Assembly: GCF_001469895.1 (NCBI RefSeq)
Contig: NZ_LOPY01000060.1
Location: 124,001 to 188,000, forward strand
Direction: 5' to 3'
Source of the DNA: Pseudoalteromonas sp. XI10
GTDB taxonomy: Bacteria; Pseudomonadota; Gammaproteobacteria; Enterobacterales; Alteromonadaceae
Length of the DNA stretch: 64,000 nt
Shown here: positions 17,936 to 26,347 of the stretch, one piece after another
How the letters are laid out: each line of letters opens with the position of its first letter
Numbering within the stretch: the first letter of the stretch is position 1
Made by a program: the position numbers and the translations under genes
Notes under the pieces: model-generated
Database searches by the model: none
What the model was told of the DNA's origin: nothing
What the model saw: only the letters and a program-made list of their open reading frames with translations

Positions 17936-18070
17936 TCAGCTACCTCATTTATTACGTTGGCAGTAGCACTGGGCTACTGCTAATTCACTATGTTTAACTA
18001 TATCAAAGAATATCAGTTTTCGCATAGTAAAGGGTGATAGCTAACAATACGTTATTATTAGCTATTCAGA

Positions 18071-18688
18071 TTACTTCGAATCGCGGCTTGAAAATACTGA
18101 GTCAACTAGGCCGTATTCAACTGCTTCGCTAGCAGTCATAAAGTTATCACGGTCTGTATCACGAGAAACCACATCGAGTGGCTGGCCAGTATGTTCAGCC
18201 ATTAAACGGTTTAACTTATCTTTAATTGATAAAATTTCACGGGCATGGATCTCAAAGTCAGATGCCTGACCTTGGAAGCCACCTAATGGTTGGTGGATCA
18301 TTACACGTGAGTTAGGTAAACAAAAACGCTTACCTTTAGCGCCACCTGATAGCAAAAATGCACCCATGCTTGCCGCTTGGCCAACACAAATTGTGCTTAC
18401 ATCAGGCTTGATAAAATTCATTGTATCGTAAATTGCCATACCCGCAGTTACAGAACCGCCTGGCGAATTAATATAAAGATAAATATCTTTTTCTGGGTTT
18501 TCTGATTCTAAAAACAGCATTTGCGCAAGAATCAAATTAGCCATGTTATCTTCTACTTGGCCAGTTAAGAAAATAATGCGCTCTTTTAAAAGACGTGAGT
18601 AAATATCATATGAGCGCTCACCTTTAGCTGTTTGTTCAACAACCATTGGGACTAGTGCGTTTAGAGGGTCTATCATACCGCTATTCAT
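18071..18688 (-). CDS. clpP: ATP-dependent Clp protease proteolytic subunit ClpP
   Basis: 205 residues, peptidase S14. The catalytic triad is visible: Ser107 in QAASMGA, His132 in MIHQPLGG and Asp181 in DTDRDNFMTA, with the same spacing as E. coli (25 and 49 residues). An N-terminal propeptide is expected to be processed before the mature terminus. An alternative start at the second Met (residue 5) would also give a functional protein. It lies between tig and clpX. Confidence 0.97.
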   Translation of the reverse strand: MNSGMIDPLNALVPMVVEQTAKGERSYDIYSRLLKERIIFLTGQVEDNMANLILAQMLFLESENPEKDIYLYINSPGGSVTAGMAIYDTMNFIKPDVSTICVGQAASMGAFLLSGGAKGKRFCLPNSRVMIHQPLGGFQGQASDFEIHAREILSIKDKLNRLMAEHTGQPLDVVSRDTDRDNFMTASEAVEYGLVDSVFSSRDSK

Positions 18689-18881
18689 TCTTATTTAATT
18701 CCTTATCCGCTGCGACTCATCCTTACTATAAGGAAAGCACATTTATACTAATGTAAATTAAGCTGTCTATTCAATCTTTATAACTATATAGGAACTTATC
18801 AGAACAAATTCAATCCTAGTCGAAAAAAGTTCTGAAATAACATCAGTATTGTTGGTTTTTTTGAAACTGATACCACAAACT

Positions 18882-18929
18882 AAAATGGCCCGAGTACGCT
18901 GTATAAATACAGGGTAACACGAGCCATTT
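18882..18929 (-). terminator. Large imperfect hairpin downstream of tig
   Basis: AAATGGCCCG and CGAGCCATTT form the outer arms and CTGTAT-AA-ATACAG the inner stem. Only a short T-run (TTTTAG) follows on the minus strand. It probably terminates or attenuates tig before clpP. Confidence 0.65.
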
Positions 18930-18961
18930 AATCGCTAGCGAGAGCTTAAGTCAATGACTTA

Positions 18962-20266
18962 TTAAGCACCTTGCTGTGGATTCATGATGTCGTCGAATGC
19001 TTTTTCAACGTCAGTCACGTTTGCTTTAGCTAGGATAGTTTCAACTGCTTGCTCTTCCATCGCTACATTGCGCATTTGCTGCATAAGCTGATCGTTTGAT
19101 TTGTAGTACTCTACTACTTCAGTTGGATCTTCGTATGCAGAAGCTACCGTTGCGATTAACTCTTCAACTTTAGCGTCGTCAACTTTAAGCTCGTTCGCTT
19201 TAATTACTTCACCTAGTAATAGGCCAGTCTTAACGCGAGTTACAGCTTGCTCGTGGAATAATTCAGCCGGAAGCTCAGGCATGTTTTTAGCGTCTCCACC
19301 GAAACGTTGTGCAGCTTGCTGACGTAGTGCATCAATTTCTTGATCTACTAGCGCTTTTGGCACTTCGATTTCGTTGTTAGCTAAAAGACCTTTGATAGCT
19401 TGATCTTTAACGTTAGCTTTAACTGCTTGGTCAAGCTCACGTGTCATGTTCTTTTTAACTTCTTCTTTAAGAGCGTCAACACCGCCTTCAGCTACACCGA
19501 ATTTAGTTGCGAACTCGTCGTTAAGCTCAGGAAGCTCTTGAGTTTCAACTTTCTTAACAGTGATTGCGAAAGTAGCTGCTTTACCTTTAAGGTTTTCAGC
19601 GTGGTACTCTTCAGGGAAAGTTACTTCAGCAACAACTTCTTCGCCCGCTTTTTTGCCAACGATGTTGTCTTCGAAACCTGGGATCATACGACCTTGACCA
19701 AGTTCTAGTGGGAAGTCTTCAGCTTTACCGCCTTCGAACTCTTCGCCTTCGATAGAACCAACGAAGTCGATAGTTACACGGTCGTTTTCGCCTGCAGCTG
19801 CGTCAACTTCAGCCCAAGAAGCGTGTTGCTTACGTAGAGTTTCTAGCATGTTAGCTAGATCTTCGTCAGTTACAGATACAGCTGGTTTTTCAACAGCGAT
19901 TTTATCTAAACCTTGAATTTCAACTTCTGGGTAAACTTCGAAAGTTGCATCGAATTCTAAATCTTTACCAGCTTCTAACGCTTTAGGAGCGAAAGTAGGT
20001 GAACCAGCTGGGTTAATTTTTTCAGAAACGATTGCTTCGATGTAGTTGCGTTGCATTAATTCGCCAGCAACTTCTTGACGTACTGCAGCACCGTAACGCT
20101 TGTTGATGATAGACGCTGGTACTTTACCAGGACGGAAACCATCGATACGCTGGGTTTTAGACAGTTGTTGTAAGCGTTTTTTTACTTCAGTCTCAACGTT
20201 CTCTGCAGGAACGGTGATGGTCAGACGGCGCTCAAGGCCTTGAGTCGTCTCAACAGAAACTTGCAT
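18962..20266 (-). CDS. tig: Trigger factor
   Basis: 434 residues. The N-terminal ribosome-binding domain has the signature GFRPGKVPASII (about 44-55). The FKBP-type PPIase domain (about 158-240) has DRVTIDFVGSIEGEEF and the segment GQGRMIPGFE, and is followed by the helical chaperone C-terminal domain. It is the ribosome-bound chaperone that meets nascent chains at the exit tunnel. ATG 20266 has a strong GAGGT site. It is first gene of the tig-clpP-clpX-lon block. Confidence 0.97.
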   Translation of the reverse strand: MQVSVETTQGLERRLTITVPAENVETEVKKRLQQLSKTQRIDGFRPGKVPASIINKRYGAAVRQEVAGELMQRNYIEAIVSEKINPAGSPTFAPKALEAGKDLEFDATFEVYPEVEIQGLDKIAVEKPAVSVTDEDLANMLETLRKQHASWAEVDAAAGENDRVTIDFVGSIEGEEFEGGKAEDFPLELGQGRMIPGFEDNIVGKKAGEEVVAEVTFPEEYHAENLKGKAATFAITVKKVETQELPELNDEFATKFGVAEGGVDALKEEVKKNMTRELDQAVKANVKDQAIKGLLANNEIEVPKALVDQEIDALRQQAAQRFGGDAKNMPELPAELFHEQAVTRVKTGLLLGEVIKANELKVDDAKVEELIATVASAYEDPTEVVEYYKSNDQLMQQMRNVAMEEQAVETILAKANVTDVEKAFDDIMNPQQGA

Positions 20267-20593
20267 GATTTACCTCAATCTTCAATTTTGGCGACTGTTC
20301 GCCTTCCTTACAAACAAGGTGATCTCCATGAGTGATAGCAAGTTTTAACGCTGAATATTTCAACTTAAAACGGCGCATTGTAACCATGAGATACCATTGC
20401 TGCTTTGCCCCTATGGGCACTATGTTAAACAATAGACGCGGCATTATAACCTAATATTTATGATAGTCGAGTCTGGGGGGCAATTATTTGGCGTATATAG
20501 CAGCAATCAGCGTTTAAATGCGTAAAAAACGAACGGAACAAAATAACAAAGGAGAATTAAGCTGAATAAAGGATGTATTTAGATATTGAGAAG
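20267..20593. other. Intergenic region upstream of tig
   Basis: This 327-bp stretch must hold the tig promoter and 5' UTR and the 3' end of the tRNA transcript. Open frames across it have no ribosome-binding site, homology or codon bias. I see no repeat or RNA gene other than the decayed tRNA that begins at 20594. Confidence 0.6.
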
Positions 20594-20650
20594 TGGTCGG
20601 CGATGCAGGATTTAAACCTGCGACTGAATTGGATATACCCAAACCAATCG
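20594..20650 (-). pseudogene. Decayed tRNA-Pro(TGG) copy
   Basis: The 3' end (CCA, acceptor half and T arm) is nearly identical to the three intact tRNA-Pro genes next door. The T-loop C56 is changed to T (position 20614), the anticodon stem has a TATA insertion beside the TGG anticodon region, and the D arm and 5' acceptor half are unrecognisable. It lies about 25 bp beyond the last intact copy on the transcribed strand. Confidence 0.82.
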
Positions 20651-20675
20651 TTCTTTGACCATAAATCTTTAAAAG

Positions 20676-20752
20676 TGGTCGGCGATGCAGGATTTGAACC
20701 TGCGACCCCTTGGACCCAAACCAAGTGCGCTACCAAACTGCGCTAATCGCCG
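20676..20752 (-). tRNA. tRNA-Pro(TGG), copy 3 in transcript order
   Basis: 77 nt with encoded CCA. The anticodon stem-loop CTTGG-TTTGGGT-CCAAG reads anticodon TGG (proline). Acceptor CGGCGAT pairs with ATCGCCG. It is identical in sequence to the copies at 20795-20871 and 21114-21190. Confidence 0.97.
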
Positions 20753-20778
20753 ATACTGAGAGAAGTTTTGAAAATAAA

Positions 20779-20799
20779 GACCACTTATTAAAAGTGGTC
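20779..20799 (-). terminator. Hairpin overlapping the CCA end of the middle tRNA-Pro
   Basis: GACCACTT-TTAAT-AAGTGGTC, read on the minus strand, begins inside the tRNA (discriminator and CCA) and is followed by TTTATTTTC. It has the shape of a weak terminator or a processing signal that competes with the mature 3' end. Confidence 0.5.
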
Positions 20800-20871
20800 G
20801 GCGATGCAGGATTTGAACCTGCGACCCCTTGGACCCAAACCAAGTGCGCTACCAAACTGCGCTAATCGCCG
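20795..20871 (-). tRNA. tRNA-Pro(TGG), copy 2
   Basis: 77 nt with encoded CCA, TGG anticodon, identical to the other two intact tRNA-Pro genes. It follows tRNA-His by 16 bp on the minus strand. Confidence 0.97.
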
Positions 20872-20887
20872 ATATCTTAGAGTAAAT

Positions 20888-20964
20888 TGGGGTGACTGAT
20901 GGGGCTCGAACCCACGACAACCGGAATCACAATCCGGGGCTCTACCAACTGAGCTACAATCACC
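20888..20964 (-). tRNA. tRNA-His(GTG)
   Basis: 77 nt with encoded CCA. The anticodon loop is TTGTGAT within CCGGA/TCCGG, giving GTG (histidine). The encoded extra 5' G (G-1) opposite C73, the hallmark of tRNA-His, is present in GGTGATT. Confidence 0.97.
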
Positions 20965-20986
20965 ACGGCATTTACATATTTTCAAA

Positions 20987-21063
<77 letters not shown>

Positions 21064-21113
21064 ATCGAAAACTTCATAAGTTTGCCTGTAAGCACCATTT
21101 ACAAAGAGTAAAG

Positions 21114-21190
21114 TGGTCGGCGATGCAGGATTTGAACCTGCGACCCCTTGGACCCAAACCAAGTGCGCTACCAAACTGCGCTAATCGCCG
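21114..21190 (-). tRNA. tRNA-Pro(TGG), copy 1 (promoter-proximal)
   Basis: 77 nt with encoded CCA and TGG anticodon; first gene of the tRNA operon, about 38 bp downstream of the predicted transcription start. Sequence is identical to the two distal tRNA-Pro copies. Confidence 0.97.
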
Positions 21191-21531
21191 ATGCTTACCG
21201 TTGTTTGCGAGTGACCTCGTTAACAACGGGGTGCATAATAGTGATTTGACCGAGTCAGGTCAAACATTTTTTTAAGAAAATAATTCAATCGGTCACTTTT
21301 AGTTCATAATGGTTAAATATTGCAAATATAAGCTAAAATTTGAACTCTTTTTTATAAAGTAGCGCTTTATATAAGATTGCATCTTGGCGCTATGATGCTT
21401 TTCTGCGAAAATACGCAACATAAATAAATATGATCAAACAAACATGATTTGTGTATCCACGCCCCCTTTATTGGATAATCATATTTAGATGTATCAGTAT
21501 CAAGTTAACTAACCCCAATTAAAGGTCACCC
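21191..21531. other. Divergent regulatory region between tRNA operon and folD
   Basis: This 341-bp AT-rich gap carries the tRNA promoter at 21235-21263 and must carry the folD promoter and leader. I see no small gene or RNA with convincing signals. Confidence 0.6.
21235..21263 (-). promoter_or_regulatory. Sigma70 promoter of the tRNA operon
   Basis: Minus-strand TTGACC-N17-TATTAT, followed by the GC-rich discriminator GCACCCCG, typical of stringently controlled stable-RNA promoters. It lies about 45 bp upstream of the first tRNA-Pro. Confidence 0.85.
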
Positions 21532-22386
21532 ATGACGGCAAACATCATCGATGGTAAGGCAATAGCTAAACAAGTACGCAGCAATGTAGCAGAGCGAGTT
21601 GCAGAGCGTGTAGCGAATGGATTACGCGCTCCAGGACTAGCAGTAGTGTTAGTTGGTCAAGATCCAGCTAGCCAAGTGTATGTTGGTTCTAAACGTAAAG
21701 CATGTGAAGAAGTCGGCTTTGTATCTAAGTCTTACGATTTACCTGGCGACACAACTGAGCAAGATTTACTTGCATTAATAGATCAACTAAACGAAGACAA
21801 AGAAGTAGACGGTATTCTAGTACAGTTACCTTTACCTCAGGGTCTTGATGCTGAAAAAATTCTTGAACGCATCACACCACATAAAGATGTTGATGGTTTC
21901 CACCCTTATAACATTGGTCGTTTAGCTCAGCGTATGCCGGCACTTCGTCCTTGTACGCCGAAGGGCATCATCACCCTACTCGACTCTACCGGTGTTCGCT
22001 ACAAAGGTATGCACGCAGTCGTTGTTGGTGCGTCAAACATTGTTGGTCGTCCTATGTCACTTGAGCTTTTACTTGCAGGCTGTACAACAACGGTTTGTCA
22101 TAAGTTTACTCAAGATTTAGAAACTCATGTTCGCCGCGCTGATTTATTAGTTGTTGCGGTTGGTAAACCTGAATTCATTCCGGGTGATTGGGTTAAAGAA
22201 GGTGCTATCGTAATTGATGTAGGCATTAACCGCCTTGAATCTGGCAAGCTTGTTGGTGATGTTGAATACGATATCGCTGAACAAAAAGCACATTTCATTA
22301 CACCAGTACCAGGTGGTGTTGGCCCAATGACTGTGGCAAGCTTAATCGAAAACACCCTTGAAGCGTGTGAAAAGTACCACAGCTAA
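21532..22386 (+). CDS. folD: Bifunctional methylenetetrahydrofolate dehydrogenase/cyclohydrolase
   Basis: 284 residues, the usual FolD size. Conserved motifs: YVGSKRKACEEVGF with the catalytic Lys (about 56), LVQLPLPQGL, the NADP-binding VVVGASNIVGRPM (about 162-174) and the C-terminal PVPGGVGPMTVA. It interconverts 5,10-methylene-, methenyl- and 10-formyl-tetrahydrofolate in the cytoplasm, supplying one-carbon units to purine and fMet synthesis. A monocistronic unit: divergent from the tRNA operon and closed by a strong terminator. Confidence 0.97.
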   Translation: MTANIIDGKAIAKQVRSNVAERVAERVANGLRAPGLAVVLVGQDPASQVYVGSKRKACEEVGFVSKSYDLPGDTTEQDLLALIDQLNEDKEVDGILVQLPLPQGLDAEKILERITPHKDVDGFHPYNIGRLAQRMPALRPCTPKGIITLLDSTGVRYKGMHAVVVGASNIVGRPMSLELLLAGCTTTVCHKFTQDLETHVRRADLLVVAVGKPEFIPGDWVKEGAIVIDVGINRLESGKLVGDVEYDIAEQKAHFITPVPGGVGPMTVASLIENTLEACEKYHS

Positions 22387-22403
22387 CAAAAATTTATGTT
22401 CGT

Positions 22404-22436
22404 AAAAAAAGGCTGCCAATGGGCAGCCTTTTTTTG
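22404..22436 (+). terminator. Terminator of folD (bidirectional)
   Basis: AAAAAAAGGCTGCC-AATG-GGCAGCCTTTTTTT, 18 bp after the folD stop, with A- and T-runs on both sides; it also serves the convergent EamA gene. Confidence 0.93.
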
Positions 22437-22439
22437 GTT

Positions 22440-23324
22440 TTAAGTTTTTTGAAGTTTGAACTGCTTAAGTTTTAGCATCTGGGGGAGCACTGAAAACACA
22501 ATCATCATAAACATCAATAGGTATTGCCAGTCTTGATATTGTTCGTTTATGAGTAAAACAGCGCATACGATTCCCGCGATTGGATTGGCTATGGTGCCGA
22601 ATGAGAACTCAGCCACAGTCATACGCCCTAATAACCAAACATACAGAATATAAGCGATGGCGGTATTGGGCACGATTAACCAAAATAGCGCAGAATATTG
22701 CAGCGCTGAGATAGGCTCAAATACCACTTGATATTGCTCTGGGTGAAGTAAACTGCCATCAATAAACGCAGCCAATAATAAAATAGTGCCGCCAATGATT
22801 AACTGCCAGGTAAGCACAACCCACCAATGAATATGCACCGACAAACTCTGTACCAAGGTGCTACCAATCACAATAGTCAGTAAGGCCCCAAATAAAGCAG
22901 CCACTCCCAATACATTTAATGTCACGTGTGCTGGGTCAAACAACAACCACGCCAATACCACCAGCGCCATAGCACAGAATGCTTGAATTTTTGCAGGGCG
23001 CTGCCCTTTAGTAAGCCAAGCATATAACAAAGCCACAACCGGCACAGACACCATCCCTACCCCTGCTATAGCTGCTGGAAGGTTTACCGCCATGATAAAA
23101 ATAAAGGCAAAAAACAGCGCGATATTCACAGCACCTAGCGTTAACAAACTTGGCCACTGCGAACGGGTTGGCAAACTAGGTTTAAGCAATAAAAGTAATA
23201 GCCCTGCAGGTAATGCACGTAATGCGCCTAATAAAAGTGGCGGCCAATCAGGTGTGGCATATTTGGTCACTGCATAGGTGGTGCCCCATAAAAAGGCGGG
23301 GATCATGGCAAGTAAAATATTCAA
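22440..23324 (-). CDS. EamA/DMT superfamily permease
   Basis: 294 residues with about ten hydrophobic helices and two EamA repeats (about 4-130 and 145-285), typical of drug/metabolite exporters (RhaT/YdcZ-like DMT superfamily). The N-terminus LLAMIPAFLWGTTYAVTKYA is a hallmark of these ten-helix permeases. Substrate unknown; family members export amino acids or metabolites. It stands alone, convergent with folD and codirectional with cysS behind the cysS terminator. Confidence 0.88.
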   Translation of the reverse strand: MNILLAMIPAFLWGTTYAVTKYATPDWPPLLLGALRALPAGLLLLLLKPSLPTRSQWPSLLTLGAVNIALFFAFIFIMAVNLPAAIAGVGMVSVPVVALLYAWLTKGQRPAKIQAFCAMALVVLAWLLFDPAHVTLNVLGVAALFGALLTIVIGSTLVQSLSVHIHWWVVLTWQLIIGGTILLLAAFIDGSLLHPEQYQVVFEPISALQYSALFWLIVPNTAIAYILYVWLLGRMTVAEFSFGTIANPIAGIVCAVLLINEQYQDWQYLLMFMMIVFSVLPQMLKLKQFKLQKT

Positions 23325-23404
23325 TGTCTGTCCTTGTTAATACGAAGAGATGGCAAGGTAAAAGCTCAAGTACAGTTGAGGTCAATAGCTATATTGATTA
23401 AAAA

Positions 23405-23435
23405 CAAAAAAGGTTGCCTCGTTGGCAACCTTTTT
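23405..23435 (-). terminator. Terminator of cysS
   Basis: AGGTTGCC-TCGTT-GGCAACCT with A/T tails, about 25 bp after the cysS stop. Confidence 0.9.
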
Positions 23436-23459
23436 AATGAGTCATGATTCGATGGATAC

Positions 23460-24839
23460 TTAGGCTTTACGCCATGTTGTTTTACCAGCTGAATCTTCAA
23501 GTACCACACCAAGCGCATTCAATGCATCGCGTGCTTCATCAGCTGCCGCCCAATCTTTGCTTGCGCGGGCTTCATTACGTTTAGCGATTAACGCTTCGAT
23601 GTGAGCTACTTCGTCGTCAGCTTGGCCACCTTGTAAAAAGGTTTCTGGGTCTTGTTGTGCAACGCCTAGTACCTCTGCAACACTGCGTAGTACATAAGCT
23701 AGCTTACCTGCTTGCTCTGTATCGCTGTCTTTAACACGGTTTAGCTCTTTTGCTAATTCAAATAATACTGGTAGTGCTTCAGGGGTGTTGAAGTCATCAT
23801 CCATCGCTTTTCTGAATTTAGCCACATATTCATTGCTAGCTAAATCGCATTCGATTGGCGTTACGCCGCGCAGTGCAGTATAAATACGTTCAAGTGACGA
23901 ACGCGCTTGCTCAAGGTTTTCTTGCGAATAGTTAAGCTGGCTACGGTAATGACCTGAAATTAAGAAGTAACGAACTGATTCAGCATCATACTCTTTTAAT
24001 ACGTCACGTACGGTAAAGAAGTTGTTTAAAGACTTAGACATCTTCTCTTTATTAACCTGAACCATACCTGTGTGGATCCACGTATTAACGTACTTGCCGT
24101 TATTTGCACAGCATGACTGAGCAATTTCGTTTTCATGGTGCGGGAACTGTAAATCTGAACCACCACCGTGAATATCAAAATGTTCTCCTAAGTGCTTAGA
24201 GCTCATTGCCGAACATTCAATATGCCAACCAGGACGACCCTCACCCCATGGTGAAGACCATGACGGCTCTTCTGGCTTGGCTTTTTTCCAAAGTACGAAA
24301 TCAAGTGGATCTTGCTTATCTTGTGCAACTTCAACACGAGAACCAGCTTGTAGCATGGTTAGGTCTTGTTGTGATAAAGCACCGTACTGCTCAAAGGTTG
24401 ATACATCAAACAATACATCATCGTCTGCAGCAACATACGCATGGCCTTTGGCAATTAAACGCTCTACCATAGCGATTATTTCATCCATGTGGTTGGTTAC
24501 TGTTGGCTCAACATCCGGACGCAGCATATTTAAGCTGTCGAAATCTTCATGCATTGCTTTGGTCATACGAGTCGTTAAATCATTAATTGACTCACCATTT
24601 TCGTTAGCACGTTTAATGATTTTGTCGTCTACATCTGTGATGTTACGAACGTATTTTAAATCGTAACCGATGTGGCGTAGGTAACGCACAATCACGTCAA
24701 AACCAACGAAAGTACGAGCATGGCCAATGTGACAGTAATCATAAATGGTGATACCACACACGTACATGTCGATTTTGCCATCAACAAGGGGTTTAAACTG
24801 CTCTTTTTGTCGCGTAAGTGTGTTGTAAATTTGTACCAT
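23460..24839 (-). CDS. cysS: Cysteinyl-tRNA synthetase
   Basis: 459 residues, class I synthetase, matching E. coli CysS (461). Zn ligand Cys28 in YVCGITIYD, the HIGH sequence in CHIGHART (about 35-42), GWHIECSAM with further Zn ligands (about 205-213), and KMSKS (about 268-272). It ligates cysteine to tRNA-Cys. Divergent from ppiB, as in many gammaproteobacteria. Confidence 0.97.
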   Translation of the reverse strand: MVQIYNTLTRQKEQFKPLVDGKIDMYVCGITIYDYCHIGHARTFVGFDVIVRYLRHIGYDLKYVRNITDVDDKIIKRANENGESINDLTTRMTKAMHEDFDSLNMLRPDVEPTVTNHMDEIIAMVERLIAKGHAYVAADDDVLFDVSTFEQYGALSQQDLTMLQAGSRVEVAQDKQDPLDFVLWKKAKPEEPSWSSPWGEGRPGWHIECSAMSSKHLGEHFDIHGGGSDLQFPHHENEIAQSCCANNGKYVNTWIHTGMVQVNKEKMSKSLNNFFTVRDVLKEYDAESVRYFLISGHYRSQLNYSQENLEQARSSLERIYTALRGVTPIECDLASNEYVAKFRKAMDDDFNTPEALPVLFELAKELNRVKDSDTEQAGKLAYVLRSVAEVLGVAQQDPETFLQGGQADDEVAHIEALIAKRNEARASKDWAAADEARDALNALGVVLEDSAGKTTWRKA

Positions 24840-25016
24840 TTATAAAATGTCCTTAACGGTGTTTCGAGATTCTCTATGGTAACACTTGCAAAGCCACTGC
24901 TCTAGCGCTTTATCAATTGAATAAGCACTTTGTTAATCGTTTTAAACAAGCTCTTTGTTAATCAAAGACAACTACTATAAAATAGCCCCATTATTAAACC
25001 TGATATAGGAAACCTC

Positions 25017-25508
25017 ATGGTTGTACTACACACAAACTTTGGTGACATCACTATCAAGATGCACGAAAGCGATGCACCAAACACAGTTAAAAACTTCTTA
25101 GAGTATGCTAATGCTGGCTTTTACAACGGTACTATCTTCCACCGTGTAATTGATGGTTTTATGGTACAAGGCGGTGGTTTTGAGCCGGGTATGGTTCAAA
25201 AAGAAGTAAACAACCCTATCGAAAACGAAGCAAATAATGGCCTTGCAAATAAAGTGGGCACATTAGCAATGGCACGTACGCCGGATCCACATTCAGCGAC
25301 TGCGCAGTTCTTCATTAACGTTAACGACAATGACTTCTTAAACTTCAGCAGTGAAACATCACAAGGCTGGGGCTACTGCGTGTTCGCAGAAGTTGTTGAA
25401 GGTATGGACGTGGTAAACAAAATCAAAGGTGTTGCTACTGGCAGCGCTGGCTTCCACCAAGACGTACCTCTTGAAGATGTAATCATCGAAAAAGTAACGG
25501 TTAGCTAA
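25017..25508 (+). CDS. ppiB: Cytoplasmic peptidyl-prolyl cis-trans isomerase B (cyclophilin)
   Basis: 163 residues, cyclophilin fold without signal peptide. Active-site segments are FHRVIDGFMVQGG (about 43-55) with the catalytic Arg, and MARTPDPHSATAQFFINV (about 83-100). It accelerates prolyl isomerisation in the cytoplasm. The ATG follows GATATAGGAAACCTC. It is followed by a terminator that lies within the lpxH leader. Confidence 0.96.
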   Translation: MVVLHTNFGDITIKMHESDAPNTVKNFLEYANAGFYNGTIFHRVIDGFMVQGGGFEPGMVQKEVNNPIENEANNGLANKVGTLAMARTPDPHSATAQFFINVNDNDFLNFSSETSQGWGYCVFAEVVEGMDVVNKIKGVATGSAGFHQDVPLEDVIIEKVTVS

Positions 25509-25529
25509 TTTAATCGTTTAGTCTTTTTA

Positions 25530-25552
25530 AGCGGGCCTTTGCCCGCTTTTTT
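25530..25552 (+). terminator. Terminator between ppiB and lpxH
   Basis: GCGGGC-CTTT-GCCCGC followed by TTTTTT, ending 11 bp before the lpxH ATG. Either lpxH depends on readthrough, so the hairpin acts as an attenuator, or it has its own start inside this short gap. Confidence 0.88.
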
Positions 25553-25562
25553 GCGAGTAACC

Positions 25563-26297
25563 ATGAAACAAAGTTATTTTATTGCCGATCTCCATTTAAC
25601 AGAAAACCGCCCAGACATCACTGCGGCATTTTTTGATTTTCTTGATAACAAGATTATTAATGATGACGTTGATGCACTGTATATTTTGGGTGACTTTTTT
25701 GAAGTATGGGTAGGTGATGACTATCAAACTGACCTTTCAAAGAGTGTTGCCGCACGTTTAAGCCAAGTCAGTGAAAGTGGTACTGAGGTGTTTTTTATTC
25801 ATGGCAATCGCGATTTCATTATGCGAGAAGACTATGCAAAAAGCGCAAGTATGACTTTACTACCTGAACAAGTTGTTATTGATTTATACGGTACTCCAAC
25901 TGTTATCTTGCACGGTGATGAAATGTGCACTCAAGATATTGAATATCAAAAGTTTCGCAAAAAAAGCCGTGGTTGGTGGTGGCCAAAATTAATGCTTGCT
26001 ATGCCGCTTTGGTATCGTAAGAAAATTGCCCGCAACGCCCGCGAAAAATCAAAACAAAGCCAAGCAGGCAAAGCGTTAGAGATTTTAGATGTGACTGAAG
26101 ATGCGGTACTAGCCATGTTTGAAAAGCATCAGGTTACTAATATGATCCACGGTCATACCCACCGCCCTAATGTGCATCACTACAATCAGGCAGGTAAAAC
26201 GCTAACCCGCACTGTACTGGGTGACTGGTATGAGCAAGGTTCATACTTAAGAGCTACTCCAGAGCAGCAAAAACTAGTCCACACACCCTTTAAATAG
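25563..26297 (+). CDS. lpxH: UDP-2,3-diacylglucosamine diphosphatase LpxH
   Basis: 244 residues from the ATG at 25563 (MKQSYFIADLHLTENRPD); a TTG 24 nt upstream lies inside the terminator stem and is rejected. Calcineurin-like Mn-dependent phosphoesterase motifs are in order: DLHL, GDFFEVWVGDD, GNRDF, HGDEMCT and GHTHRP. It hydrolyses UDP-2,3-diacylglucosamine to lipid X in lipid A synthesis at the inner face of the inner membrane. Paired with ppiB as in enterics. Confidence 0.96.
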   Translation: MKQSYFIADLHLTENRPDITAAFFDFLDNKIINDDVDALYILGDFFEVWVGDDYQTDLSKSVAARLSQVSESGTEVFFIHGNRDFIMREDYAKSASMTLLPEQVVIDLYGTPTVILHGDEMCTQDIEYQKFRKKSRGWWWPKLMLAMPLWYRKKIARNAREKSKQSQAGKALEILDVTEDAVLAMFEKHQVTNMIHGHTHRPNVHHYNQAGKTLTRTVLGDWYEQGSYLRATPEQQKLVHTPFK

Positions 26298-26347
26298 CCA
26301 ATATTTTAACTATGCTTTAACCAGTATTGTCAAAAAAAGTATTCTTT

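Noticed and set aside
20250..20444. Small frame upstream of tig
   Set aside because: It overlaps the tig start on the same strand in another frame, with no ribosome-binding site or similarity.
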